A stretch of 64,000 nt of DNA from Endotrypanum monterogeii. Taxonomy: Eukaryota > Euglenozoa > Kinetoplastea > Trypanosomatida > Trypanosomatidae. The notes below the pieces were generated by a model, which was not told where the DNA came from, did not search any database, and was given only the letters and a program-made list of their open reading frames with translations. The position numbers were made by a program, and so were the translations under genes. Below are positions 54,077-64,000 of the stretch, piece by piece. The stretch spans positions 424,972-488,971 of the forward strand of contig CM007340.1 of NCBI GenBank assembly GCA_000333855.2, given 5' to 3'. The stretch's first letter is position 1. The number at the start of each line of letters is the position of its first letter.

Positions 54077-57000
54077 TCAACGAAGACCATTAGAAAATAT
54101 CCCACTCCCGACGCCCAAAACCGAGACGACAACACCACATCGATTTGGCAAACCCCCACGCCAGGGAACACCACCCGGCCGCTATCCCCGCAGCGCCACG
54201 CCAGAACAAAACAATTCTTTGAAGCACACACGAACACCCGAGGCATAAAATAGCGTTGTGGGGGAAGAAAAACAGACAATCCCCAAAGAGGCACCAGACA
54301 GCGTCAGCGCAGCGCGCATAACCACCACCACACCAAAACCCAAATACGAAAAGGCTGCCATAAGGAGAAAGCAGGGACCACCGCCAGATGAAACTAACGA
54401 TCGCCCTGCCCAAGGTACACAAACAGACAAACCTTCAGCAACACAAAGATAAACAAATTTGCCAAACCTCACCGGCATGCGGAGACCCAAGCACCCCACA
54501 CAAGTCACCCACCACAGCTCAGCAAAACAACCGCCACAGCGGCCGAAACAAACGCCCGCAGCAGCCTGCCCCCACAATTTCAGCGACATTGATTGAGCTA
54601 ACAAAGTTCGACTCGATTCCCCTTATGTAGCGGTTTCCCCCTATGCTACACAAAATTTTGCAACGGGAACAGAAGCACCTGTTTGGGGACAAGTTTACCA
54701 CACACGAGACACCAAATCAAGACCAAGAGTAGCACTGTAACGTCAAGCCGTCGATGCCGCTATACATGTCATCGCCCCCCAAAAAAAAATCAAAAGACGA
54801 AAATAAAGCCATGGACCAGGCCAACACTCAAAATATCACACTGAGTCAAATATGAGACTATTTGATAATCGCTATTATCATACAACACAAGCATAACGAT
54901 ACGTATCTCCGCCGAAGATAACATCACGAGAAGCAGTTCGGAACTAGCGCGCAAAGCACTTGGACAACCTCCGTGGGCAGCGCCCTTCCACCCCAACAGA
55001 CCACCCGCAGAAGAAAGCCAACGCCCCCCCCAGCGAAAACATCCCAAAGCCGCATCTCTTTGTTTCCCCACGAACCAGCTTTTTTGGTGTTTAAAATCTC
55101 ACTGGCAAAGGTACATGCAACAAAGATGTTATCGAAACCACGGACTAAGGCGCCAAAACAGCAACAACAAAAACTTTATCGAGGGCAGAAGAAAACACTC
55201 GTAACATAGTGGTTTGGGGAGGTCCATGCATCAGGACACAAAAAAAAACATCAAATTAGCACGAAAGCGGGTGACGAATAGTTGCCACAGGAGCATGAAC
55301 TAAAAAAAAAAATTCGGAAGTTAGGGATGGGGTGGGGTTTCGACCCACATGCAACCCCCAGGCATCCCCCGCCAAATTAAGGCTATGCGCCATCACCGGG
55401 GCGGGGGGGGGGGAATCATCCCCTTGTGAATGCAACTGTGCTGCATCAGTTTTGCCGATATGAAACGACAACTGTGTCGCAGACAAACCGGCATCCCACC
55501 GAATGTGAACCCCGTCACAAATGCCACCCCATACCCCCAAACGAATAACCTCTCTATGGATCTTTGTGCGTGTGAAATGAATTTCTTGATAACCCAACGT
55601 GTAAATCGGGATTTCAATGAATATTTCCTGACGGCAAAGTAAATCCAGAACACTTTTGCCCAACATCGTCGGATATGTGATCGAAAATGGAAAATAAAAA
55701 AAGGTAGGAGATGCTGCATCATCTTTGGAAGTAATAATGATTCGCACCTTCGCCTCCGCCCTTCTGGCTGTCGCATTTTGTGGTTGCTGCAATCGCCAAA
55801 CCTTAAGAAAAGTATCTTATCACGTTCTCTACGGCGCGCTATATTCATCCACAGACCTTGCCTTGGAAGAATCCACGAAAACAACAATATCGTTCATCTA
55901 AACACCACTACTATCACCCAAACTGTAAACTTGTTACCTGTTTCTTGAATAAAAAAAACATAATCAAAAAATATGTATATATATGCAATGGAGGGGGATT
56001 TCGAACGTCCGCTTCCAGACGGCTGTGCCGCTACGCCGTATGTGTGAGTGTGTGTGTGTGGGGGGGGGAAATGAAAACCAAGAATAACAAGCAATAGCCA
56101 ACAACAGCCGCCGACGTTATATATCGCCATGGTCAAAACAGAAAACCGAATTTCAGCAGCAGCACCCTCAACTTTCTCTAAAATAAAAATCACGCACGGT
56201 GTTAGCTTAGCTGAAAATTTGGTTGATCACTTTCAACAGTATAATGCATGAGGGACGAACGCAGTTTCGAGCGTTCATATTTGTTACAGACTTTGGCGCC
56301 GAACATGAGATACCAGCTGCGAACTATTCCAAAATAGACGCGTAGAGATGTTTTTGCTTTCCATTGCTGGCGCTAACCCCCTCGCAAAGCTCACCTAGAA
56401 AATGTGAGGTAAACCAGGTGAAAGAATGCTGATGCAAAAGATGGGCTGTCCACCAGGAAGCCCACCATGGAAACCGTACTTTTTCCACGGTGCACCAAAT
56501 CAATCCCCCCCTCAGAATAGCCATTGGCCCCCAGGAATATTCCTGCCCGCAGATTTTTACACTTTTGGGGGCAAGTTCCGTGTAGGGGAATTGAAGAAAA
56601 AGTAACTAGGGGCCGTTTCCTCCTTTGGCGGTTGCCGGCGTGTGTGGGTTAGGGATTTGGGAAGCTGCGTGCCCCGCATGGGAATCCAGGGCTCCATGTT
56701 TTTGGTGCTCACATTGGCGGGAAATCTCTGTGGATATTTATTTTCATGCATTTTTTTGCCTTTTTTTTTTGGGGGGGGGGCGTTAGGCAAATATCAAGGT
56801 CCTTGCAAGACGCCATCTTATGATGTCCATCATTCATACAAATTTGATTGTATAATAAGTTTTACATGTGACCGGTATTTGGGGAACAGCGTGGGCGTGT
56901 TTTTTTATATTTTTAAGTATGTTTGGTTCTCGGTATGGTTCAATTACTTGGGTGCGGTCGTCTTTTTATTGGTGTGCCACTTGTGATTCAAAAGGATCGT

Positions 57001-57936
57001 GGAAAAAACCTTTGAGGAATATAACGATTTCAAATTATATTCATTTGGATGAAAAAAGTACGGTGGAAAGGCGTTTGGCCTCCAGTAGAAATTTCTTTAC
57101 CGCAGGGTCCATTTAAATAAAATGCTACTAGCAATTCGAAAAATTACAAAGTATGTGAGGCTTTTGGGATCATACCTACTAACGGGAGGTGATGTTGCTC
57201 TCAGAAAAGAGGCACAGGCCAATTGTTTTTCTAAACTGGCAGTGGCATGGAAAAGGAATTTCGCTTGCGGTGTAACAAGCTGAATGTTCTGTGTGACACT
57301 CGAATAGGATTGGGGGAGAAAATCAAGATATAGGGTAGTGCAGCATCCAAAAACAAGAAAATTCAATCTTTTTTCAGTCAAAATCATGGGATTGTTTCTT
57401 TGTTTTGTTTGGCATCGTATAGTTACAGAACTGGGTCACTACAAGTTTTTATCCCACGTGGCTTGTATGGTGCTGAAGGGGGCAGTTGTTCAGATGAAAT
57501 TAGTTTTGCACATGAGTAACTTCTTTTTCATCGGTTGTTCCTACCTGGCAGTTGCTCAGAAATGTTTGCTAAGTACTGCAGACCTGAGGAGTCGCTTGTT
57601 TAGGGTAGAAGCTACTGGGGCTCCGTGGGACAGGGGTCTTTTTTCCTTCATAGATTGACTCCCGTTTCACAGGAAGAAACTTGAGGTTTTTTGTATTCAA
57701 TGACGGTTCTTTAAAGAAATTCTTTCGAAAGAGCCGGCTTAGCCTCAAGTCGTGCGGGGGATGCCCGGTGCTTCCGGCCTTCTGCAATCTTTGTCCTCGG
57801 CACCTCGGGGAAATGTATCCTATAGGGGCTTTCGGTAGTTTGCCTCCAGGTTTTCCCGCCAAAAAGTTATGTTGTCACGGGCGGTGGGGTGTTTTCGTGA
57901 CCGGGTGGCCATGCCGGGTCCTTCTGATGCCTTGAA
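54077..57936. other. Gene-free interior of the block, lower GC
   Basis: No credible gene; frames are short and unrecognised. The + strand is A/C-leaning to about 56.2 kb and G/T-leaning after about 56.5 kb. Features are A runs (54781-54789, 55302-55311), a G10 run near 55402-55411, a (GT)n tract with a G9 run near 56044-56069, and T10G10 at 56761-56780. Confidence 0.6.
56761..56780 (+). repeat. T10G10 homopolymer junction
   Basis: Ten T are followed directly by ten G, close to the point where strand composition turns from A/C to G/T. Confidence 0.95.
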
Positions 57937-58137
57937 TGGGGGCCGTTCCTTGCCGGTTGTTGTTGTTCCTAGGGGGGTTGTCTGGGGTCCGGTTCCGTTT
58001 GCGTGGCTGTTGTGTTCGTGGCTGCGCGGTGCGCCTTGCTCTGTTCTTCGCTGGCGGGGCTTGGGGTTCGGGTGGGGGCCTTTGGGGTCTATGCCGGGGT
58101 GTTCGGCTCGCGGCTGCCGCGGCCCCCCCCCCCCCCC
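57937..58137 (+). other. Nearly A-free stretch ending in a C15 run
   Basis: Only two A (57971, 58091) occur in 201 bases. The stretch is G/T-rich and ends in 15 C (58123-58137). Immediately afterwards, 58138-58200 has no T at all, so composition flips sharply at the C run. It is roughly the strand complement of the T-poor stretch at 53.8-54.1 kb. Confidence 0.9.
58056..58078 (+). other. Canonical G-quadruplex motif
   Basis: Four G runs (58056-58059, 58063-58066, 58070-58072, 58074-58078) are separated by loops of 3, 3 and 1 bases. Another G4 run follows at 58084-58087. This fits the classic G3+N1-7 pattern. Confidence 0.88.
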
Positions 58138-58200
58138 AGGGCACCCAGGCCCCAGCCAAGCGGCCGGAACCACCGCAAAGGCGGGCGGCGGCCGCCCCGA

Positions 58201-60320
58201 TTTTTTGTGCGAGTGACCGATGGGGGTTTTGTGTTTGTCGAATCTGCTTTATGCCCGTTGGCGAGCGGTATTCCCGCCTTGGCTATGGGTCGGCCGGCTG
58301 TGTGCGAGCGGTTGGCCCAGAGCAACTTGGCGCCTCTTCAAAATAATCGGTTCACATGGACTGTTGGGACTTTTCTGTTTTGTCATCTACCTTGGGTTTT
58401 TTGAAAACCACAATTTAGAAGTGGGTGGAGGTCGTATGCATTTGCTGAAGCTTCTGAACCTAGGAGGCAGTTACTTTTTTTTGCGATGGGTGCGGAAGTT
58501 GCCGGGGGAATATGTCTCTTCTTATTTGCATCAAACATATGCAGCTTCCAAAGCCAGTGAGAGAGTTAGCATCAGAGGTTGATTTCAACGAAAGACAGAG
58601 GCAAAGGACCTCGGCAAGACAGATTCTCACCAACGCTGTCGCTGCAGGTCCGGTGAGGGTTGCAAGTAACTCCAAAATACTTCTCGGCGTGCAACAGAGG
58701 AGGGTGGCTGATAACTCGGAAGTTTAACTAGCATCTATAGTCCCGAAATCTGGACAACAAGACACTGGACCTCGTATTTCTATTTGTTGGAAGAGAATAA
58801 GCTTCTTATAAACCCTCCATGATTATCCTTTACTAAATCTAATCTACTCCGTATATTTCCTAAAACTAAGTCTAGTTGATAACCCCCCTCGAAAGACTTT
58901 TCGATGGCTGGGAGTTGGTCTGTAACAAAACAGGTTCTGTATTGTATTTGAAGGAGGGGTTTAGGAAAAGATTTTTTAAATCAGGAAATACCTGACGCAT
59001 GGGCGGACACCGACGCATTTTATTTGAGAAAAGTGTTTTGGGCACCATGTCTCATGTGTCTCTCTCTCTGTTGCCAGGGGACTTGCACAGTGGAGAATTC
59101 ATTTTACACAGTTCAGAGGTCAAAGTGTTCGTGTGCTGTCCCCGCGGTTGATAAATCTAGTTTTTTTTTTTTGGAGGTAGGGAAAAAAGCTGCAAATGGG
59201 AAAGGTAAATATTTTTTCAGACTACTTATCTACGTATATATTAAGAAATTTCCGCAATAGGAAGTGTGTCGAATCAATTTATATCAAGCTGTTGTGAGGA
59301 ATTGAGGGGTTGTCAATCAACTGCCTCTACGAAGGGTCGACGGAAAGTGGAGATGAAGTGCGAGGGAATTTTAATGCCCTTATGGTTTCGAACTAGTGGT
59401 TCTATGTGAACTAAAGACGTTTGTTCAGCTTTTTACCCTTTACTCACGCGATATCGGCCCCTCTCCTATTAGCAAAATGGTAGGAGACGAGGTATCGAAG
59501 CTTCTCCATCCAATCTCTAATTTTTGCTGAAGGTGTGCGTTTTGCTTTCGTTGGAGTTACCTCAGAGTATTCTTGATCGAAATACACAGCACAACATTTT
59601 TAACAACATTATCCGCCCCACCGTTTTACGCCACATCGATGTAACTCTTAGTAGTTTTTCTAATTTTCGGGTTATTCATGTTGAGGTGTAGACCACTTTA
59701 AAACTACACTTCTCAGATTTGTAGCTAATACAAGTGATTGCTTTCGTAAAGAAGCGGATATTGCTCCCGCAAAACAAGCAGACTTTGCAGATCTTCACTA
59801 TGTGCATGTTTTTGTTTCTTGCAAAGTCTTTTACTGTATGTTCACTCGAAGATATTTTTTTATCTTATCAAACCACAGTTCACGCTGGTTCATTAGACTC
59901 TACCGACGGTCACTGTGAGATGATTGTATATATTTTTTGTCTCCTTTATCGTACTCCGTTCTTACGTCACATCTGGAGTTTCTGATTCGACTGCCGATAT
60001 TTTCCAATACTGCGACAGCCACGCAAATTTATACTGAATTTTTAAAAACAACTAAATGGAGAGTATATGTAGAAATATTGTGAGGCTTGAGGAAACCAGT
60101 TCAGAGGGTATACACCAGAAAGAAAAGTAGTCCCACCCGGAACAGCATTTGTTTTTTTTTCTTGTGACGACGCCCCCTCAACATAAAAAAATGTTTGGTT
60201 CGAGATGATGTAAATAAATAAATAAATTTATATATATTTATATTACATGGAATGACCTCGTTTACATTTAGGCGAGGCACACCTCCGCCCCTAATCAGAA
60301 TTTTTTTGTGATCTCGTGAG
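58201..60320. other. Gene-free lower-GC part of the block
   Basis: No credible gene seen. The sequence is AT-rich compared with the coding part of the window and mostly G/T-leaning on the + strand. A small hairpin (CTCCTA...TAGGAG) lies near 59463-59486. AAAT repeats followed by TA-rich sequence lie near 60209-60245. Confidence 0.55.
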
Positions 60321-60588
60321 TCAGCCAAACTGATATTTCTCCGTTTTCGATACCAAGCTATCGCCGGTGGTGTCAGGGTCAGGTGGCCGCGGCGTCAGGG
60401 CCATGTATGTGTTTGCGTATCAGCGGTAATGCTTTGATGGGCCTTGTGTCAGAGGGACCTGCGGGGGCGAGCGCGTCGGTCGGCGGGTCTGGCTCCCATG
60501 TTGATGGGGTGGCCCGGCCACCGCGGGGACGCGTAACGTTGCTGCGGGCATGGCTAGGGCGACTGGGTCGGCCGCGGCTTTGCGGTGG
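60321..60588 (-). repeat. Right copy of long inverted repeat
   Basis: Reverse complement of 53087-53348, 268 bp, carrying an extra 6-nt repeat near the centre-facing end (CCTGAC doubled when read on the minus strand). See the left copy for the differences. Confidence 0.93.
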
Positions 60589-62318
60589 AGAGCGGGTGCG
60601 TGTATCCATCGAGTATGAAAGTTTATGATTCATTGAGTAAGTTGGCATAGGACGCGCATTTATTAGAAGCTGGCTCATACAAGTTCAAACAACTTCATCT
60701 GACGAAAAAGGAATTACAATGCCGAGTAGACACAAAAAAAAATATAATAAGGTGGAACTCCGTCAGATACATATATTTTTTCAAAAGGTAAAAGGACATC
60801 AAATTCGTGGTGCTGAGGCTAGCAATGGTGGCTAGGATGTGGTTGTGAGTTTTCTGTAGTTTTATAGCTAGGGGACACAATATATCCGTCCCCAAGGGTA
60901 GAGTTTCCGTGGAGTAGTGTGGCTGGTGTTGTTAACTACCGTAGTCTCCCCTGAGAACTTGAATTTTTTTGATTTGCTGATTAATTTATTTCTTTTCAGT
61001 TCAGGGAGCTTTCAAGTCTCTTTGAAAAAGGGCTCATTTATTTTTTATTTTTTTTTGCTGCAAAGGGATGGCGCCCCAAAGAGTTGATAATGCTTTCATT
61101 ATTAACTATGACGTGAACTCTTTTGAGCACACAATGTTGATCTCAAATGAGATTCATAACTCGAGGGAGAGCATTAGTCAGCAAAGACGTTCGTGCGGTG
61201 TAAAGCATTCAAATGTGATCTTGTGCTGTCACGAAAACAAATTCTGCTTCACAAAAAGGATACCCAAAAAGGAATTTTCGAAGCAACTTTTTGCGATTAG
61301 TGTGGCGGTTCTATCAAAGGTCGAGAGTTCACTGAAAAAAAAAACGTGTTTAAAAAAAATCGTATTCCTTCATGAATACAGTGAAAGGTGGACTTGAAAA
61401 GTTCAGCTCACTTAATTCAAGATACATTTTCCAAGTTGAACAGATCGTACTTTGGGTTTGGAGGCTTGCAAAATCTTTTGATTCATCCCTGATGCCTTTT
61501 TATGTATCAGGGGAGGTTGGGAGAAGCAAATTGAGCGGGTGCAAATGCTTTTATAGCTACATCAAATTTTTTTCTTATGGGTCAGCCTGCCTCTTTTTTT
61601 CTTTAATGTATGACTGTTATTTTTCTGACATCGTTACAGTTTTCTTATTCAAGGATCTAGCCACCAGAAGAGGGAAGAGATAGTTCTTTGTTCACTTTTC
61701 TATGTGATTGATCATTTTAACGGCTTTCATTCATGGTAAAGGCTGGCACATATAATATACGCTGCTCTTGAATTTTATTGAGATTATGTTCGGGGCTTTG
61801 TAGATTTATGCGATCGCTTTTTCCACAATTGAAGGTGAAAAGCAAGAAAAGCAAAACCTGATGGAGAAACTTCTCAAAAAAAAAAAGTCATGCTTCATTT
61901 CTCTAATGGTGATGTAATGTGCGGAAAAACACAGTTGTTGTGTTACGATTCGAGGTCTTATGCTCACTCAAGACACCCTTGCGACTTCTACGATCTTTAG
62001 TTGCATGACCTCTTTCTTTCTGGGTGAACTTCTCTGTAGATGACGGTATTCAGTAAAGTCAAAAGTGCTTGACGTGCCATGAAGGTTTGGATCAAGCTCT
62101 CTGGGCGATGGAAGGTGTAGCACCTTGTGACCCTTCAATGTTGCTGAATACATATGTAAAGGTATCATATTTCTTTCTTCTTTACCTCACGACGAATGTT
62201 TAAAAGCAAAACGGGAATCGAAAAGCTTGTCCACATATCATTTTTGCATCTCACTTTTTCCGTGCTGTACCCAGTGTCTTCCATCTCGTCAGACGCATAT
62301 ATATTTTCGCTTCTCCCA
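60589..62318 (+). promoter_or_regulatory. Gene-free AT-rich region and 5' flank of the calpain-like gene
   Basis: No convincing gene; two open frames of about 100 residues (61068-61397, 61372-61683) match nothing I know. T-rich tracts occur throughout. A pyrimidine tract near 62245-62272 ends in AG at 62273-62274, and a second AG lies at 62291-62292. These are good spliced-leader acceptors 27-45 nt before ATG 62319. Confidence 0.5.
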
Positions 62319-64000
62319 ATGTCTCACGATCACAGTGGTACCCAGCCTATATATGCTGCGGAACAAGAAGAGTGTTTCGAGCATCCCGAGTACTCAGATG
62401 AGGCGCAGCAGGTTCACGATGCTGCAGAATATCTCGCTGCAGAAGAGGTCCCTCATGAAGACACGAATTACACCAGCCAACAGTTGCCACCCGACGATGA
62501 TGAGAACTCCCCACTACCGGAGGAAGATGCACAGGAGTTAGCTGAGCAGCATAGTGAGATCTTCGAAGAGGCTCCTCCATCCACACACGCAGAGCAGGAC
62601 CCACAACCCCTGGACCCTGAGGAGCCCATGGGCTCTGAAGCGGCCGAGGTCTATCAAAGCCATGACGGTCTTGAGGAGCCCGAACAGCCTTTGGACCAGG
62701 AAGATTTCGCACAACAGAACTTGGATGAACAGTACCCCTCTACACACCATCCCGAGCCTGAGGACCCTGAGATGCCTCTCCCGGAGGAAACGTATGAGGA
62801 GAAAACGGGCGAGTCTTCGTCACGGAAGTCTCCTCCTCAAGATTACCTAGAGGACAACGAAGCCCAGGTCATCCCCCAACATGCGGAGGAAGAGGTGGCC
62901 CCTCGGTACGAACAAGCCGATGAGATAAATTCACCGCATGTCGCCGCCGTGCCACCGAGCGCGATCGTAAAGCCGAGGACCCGAACAGTCAAGACTGTTG
63001 CCCGCTGGGAGCCGGTGGAGTACGATCCACGTGAGGACAGCGACGACGAGTTTGAGCTGTCGACGTGCATGGCGCCTGTGTATGAGGGTGAGGGTGATGA
63101 GGGTAACGAAGGTGCGCACCTGTTCAAGAATGGTGAGCCAGATTACGAGGGAGAGGTCATGTCGTGCTTCGATGAGCCGAACTTGCTGTACCGGATCATT
63201 AACTCGAAGGAGAAGACGTGGGCATTTTACAATGACAGTCTGCACTACGAAATGCATGTGCGGTTTGTGTTCGGGAAGCATTCGAAGGTGACCCCGTTGG
63301 AGAACGCGACGATGCACCAGAACGAGGAGGGCCAATATGTGATGGAGGTGGTCGTGTACCCGACCGAGACGGAGATGTTTCTACAGGGCAGAGTGAATGG
63401 TTTCACAAGCAAGCTGCAGGCTGTGCCTCTGACGCACAACTACCACAATGCGCGCCGCATGATTGCCGAGAGGCAGGTGAGAAACGAGGTGGTCGCGATC
63501 CAGCAGGTGACGAGCAGTGACAACGCGGAGGACGTCTTGCAGGCGTGCATCGAGCATGGGATTCCTTTTGTGGACCCCGAGTTCCCGCCGTCTCAGGAGT
63601 CGTTGGACACTGGCGCGAGCAAGCCCTTCATGCCGCTTGCGTGGGCGCGGCCGCAGGCGTGCTTGCCTGAGGAGATGGCATCGCAAGTGCGGCTGTTCCG
63701 TTCGAACTTGAAACCAGGTTGTGTGGACTCTGGCGACCTTGGTGACTCGTGGCTGATGTGCTCTGTCGCGTCTGTGTCAGAGGACCCTGTGCGTCTGATG
63801 GGGATGTTTCGCCACCCTGAGGGCAAGGTCGCTGCACAGCGGGAGCACGCGGTTGGTGCGTACCGCGTGACGTTCAACAAGAACGGCTGGTGGCGCAGCG
63901 TGGTGGTGGACAGCTACCTTCCTGTGTCTGGAGGAAAGCTGAAGTACGCGAAGAGTGCGACAGACCCGGCGGAGATCTGGCCCGCCATCCTTCAGAAGGC
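62319..64000 (+). CDS. Calpain-like protein, 3' partial, catalytic Cys replaced by Ser
   Basis: The frame is open from ATG 62319 to the end of the window (560 codons plus 2 bases). Residues 1-210 are acidic, rich in Glu, Pro and Gln. From about 220 to 370 comes the kinetoplastid calpain N-terminal domain (DUF1935 type), with LFKNGEPDYEG, NLLYRIINSKEKTWAFYND, VYPTETEMFLQGRVNGF. The calpain protease core starts at about residue 405. Its active-site loop reads SGDLGDSWLMCSVASV, so Ser477 stands where active calpains have Cys (Q-x-G-D-C-W). The family in trypanosomatids is large and many members lack catalytic residues; several are cytoskeletal or membrane-associated. It is therefore probably not a peptidase. 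His and Asn of the triad lie beyond the window. In L. major and T. brucei such genes form an array after TOR4, so more copies probably follow. Confidence 0.93.
   Translation, partial: MSHDHSGTQPIYAAEQEECFEHPEYSDEAQQVHDAAEYLAAEEVPHEDTNYTSQQLPPDDDENSPLPEEDAQELAEQHSEIFEEAPPSTHAEQDPQPLDPEEPMGSEAAEVYQSHDGLEEPEQPLDQEDFAQQNLDEQYPSTHHPEPEDPEMPLPEETYEEKTGESSSRKSPPQDYLEDNEAQVIPQHAEEEVAPRYEQADEINSPHVAAVPPSAIVKPRTRTVKTVARWEPVEYDPREDSDDEFELSTCMAPVYEGEGDEGNEGAHLFKNGEPDYEGEVMSCFDEPNLLYRIINSKEKTWAFYNDSLHYEMHVRFVFGKHSKVTPLENATMHQNEEGQYVMEVVVYPTETEMFLQGRVNGFTSKLQAVPLTHNYHNARRMIAERQVRNEVVAIQQVTSSDNAEDVLQACIEHGIPFVDPEFPPSQESLDTGASKPFMPLAWARPQACLPEEMASQVRLFRSNLKPGCVDSGDLGDSWLMCSVASVSEDPVRLMGMFRHPEGKVAAQREHAVGAYRVTFNKNGWWRSVVVDSYLPVSGGKLKYAKSATDPAEIWPAILQK

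Larger units (their letters stand above)
53087..60588. mobile_element. Possible insertion or structural block bounded by the inverted repeat (7.5 kb)
   Basis: The inverted copies face each other about 7 kb apart and bound DNA unlike the rest of the window. It has strong strand asymmetry, few T or few A over hundreds of bases, and lower GC in the interior, with no recognised protein. No target-site duplication is apparent: the flanks read CAGGC before the left copy and AGAGC after the right. No transposase, integrase or reverse transcriptase could be recognised. A non-autonomous element, a centromere/origin-like region, or a local inverted duplication are all possible. Confidence 0.3.

Noticed and set aside
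53464..54294. Open frames of 150-250 codons on both strands in the GC-rich part
   Set aside because: Stop codons on the + strand need T, and stops on the other strand appear as TTA, CTA or TCA, also needing T. A T-free sequence is therefore open by composition alone. The translations are Pro/Gly/Arg-rich and match no known protein.
55320..55350. Second T-arm-like hairpin (GTGGG loop CCCAC)
   Set aside because: The loop lacks the TTC sequence and no D or anticodon arm is found.
55995..56050. tRNA-like sequence on the minus strand (GTTCGAAATCC)
   Set aside because: The bases before and after the T-loop-like motif do not form a five-pair stem and no acceptor stem can be drawn.
56640..56660. 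Telomere-like GGGTTAGGG
   Set aside because: A single short match, not an array.
61068..61683. Two overlapping frames of about 100 codons before the calpain-like gene
   Set aside because: AT-rich sequence with no family match, no clear splice acceptor and Lys/Phe-rich translations; probably chance.

Overview
The window looks like nuclear DNA of a trypanosomatid flagellate of the Leishmania group (Leishmaniinae). The grounds are intron-free genes up to about 10 kb long, all on the + strand, as in one polycistronic unit. Intergenic DNA is rich in CT tracts, (TA)n, (GT)n and (AC)n. Pyrimidine tracts followed by AG, as used for trans-splicing, precede most starts. The proteins carry long Ser/Ala/Gly/Gln low-complexity inserts. 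The order TOR-family kinase, then a calpain-like gene, agrees from memory with the TOR4-to-calpain interval of L. major chromosome 20 and T. brucei chromosome 1. I cannot name the species.

Layout, left to right: (1) the 3' part of a GATOR2 WDR24/Sea2-like gene whose frame changes twice; (2) a 2294-residue AAA+ protein of the ATAD5/Elg1-RFC1 type; (3) a MORN-repeat protein; (4) a charged low-complexity protein with one frame change; (5) a complete 3261-residue TOR kinase, probably TOR4; (6) a zuotin/DNAJC2 homologue (J domain plus two SANT domains) with one frame change; (7) YIF1; (8) PRP38; (9) a five-helix membrane protein of unknown role; (10) an esterase-D/enterochelin-esterase-like hydrolase; (11) the 5' part of a calpain-like protein with Ser at the catalytic Cys site. 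The genes do not form a functional operon. Still, TOR signalling (WDR24-like and TOR), ribosome-linked folding (zuotin), early secretion (YIF1), splicing (PRP38) and PCNA or clamp handling (AAA+) are all housekeeping functions. Expression is probably set after transcription through UTRs.

The unusual part is the 12.5 kb without a convincing gene between the esterase (ends 49804) and the calpain-like gene (starts 62319). From about 53.1 to 60.6 kb it is bounded by a diverged inverted repeat (53087-53348 and 60321-60588, about 260 bp, roughly a dozen substitutions plus a 6-nt indel). Inside are an almost T-free stretch (four T in 53779-54076), an almost A-free stretch (two A in 57937-58137), a G-quadruplex motif, a 15-C run at which strand composition flips, a T10G10 junction, and lower-GC DNA. 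On the + strand the left part leans to A+C and the right part to G+T, with the change near 56.2-56.6 kb. This could be a centromere or replication-origin-like region, or an old insertion. No transposase or other recognisable protein was found in it.

Four apparent single-base frame changes in three otherwise well-conserved genes suggest either indel errors in this sequence or real gene decay. Reads or a second strain would decide.
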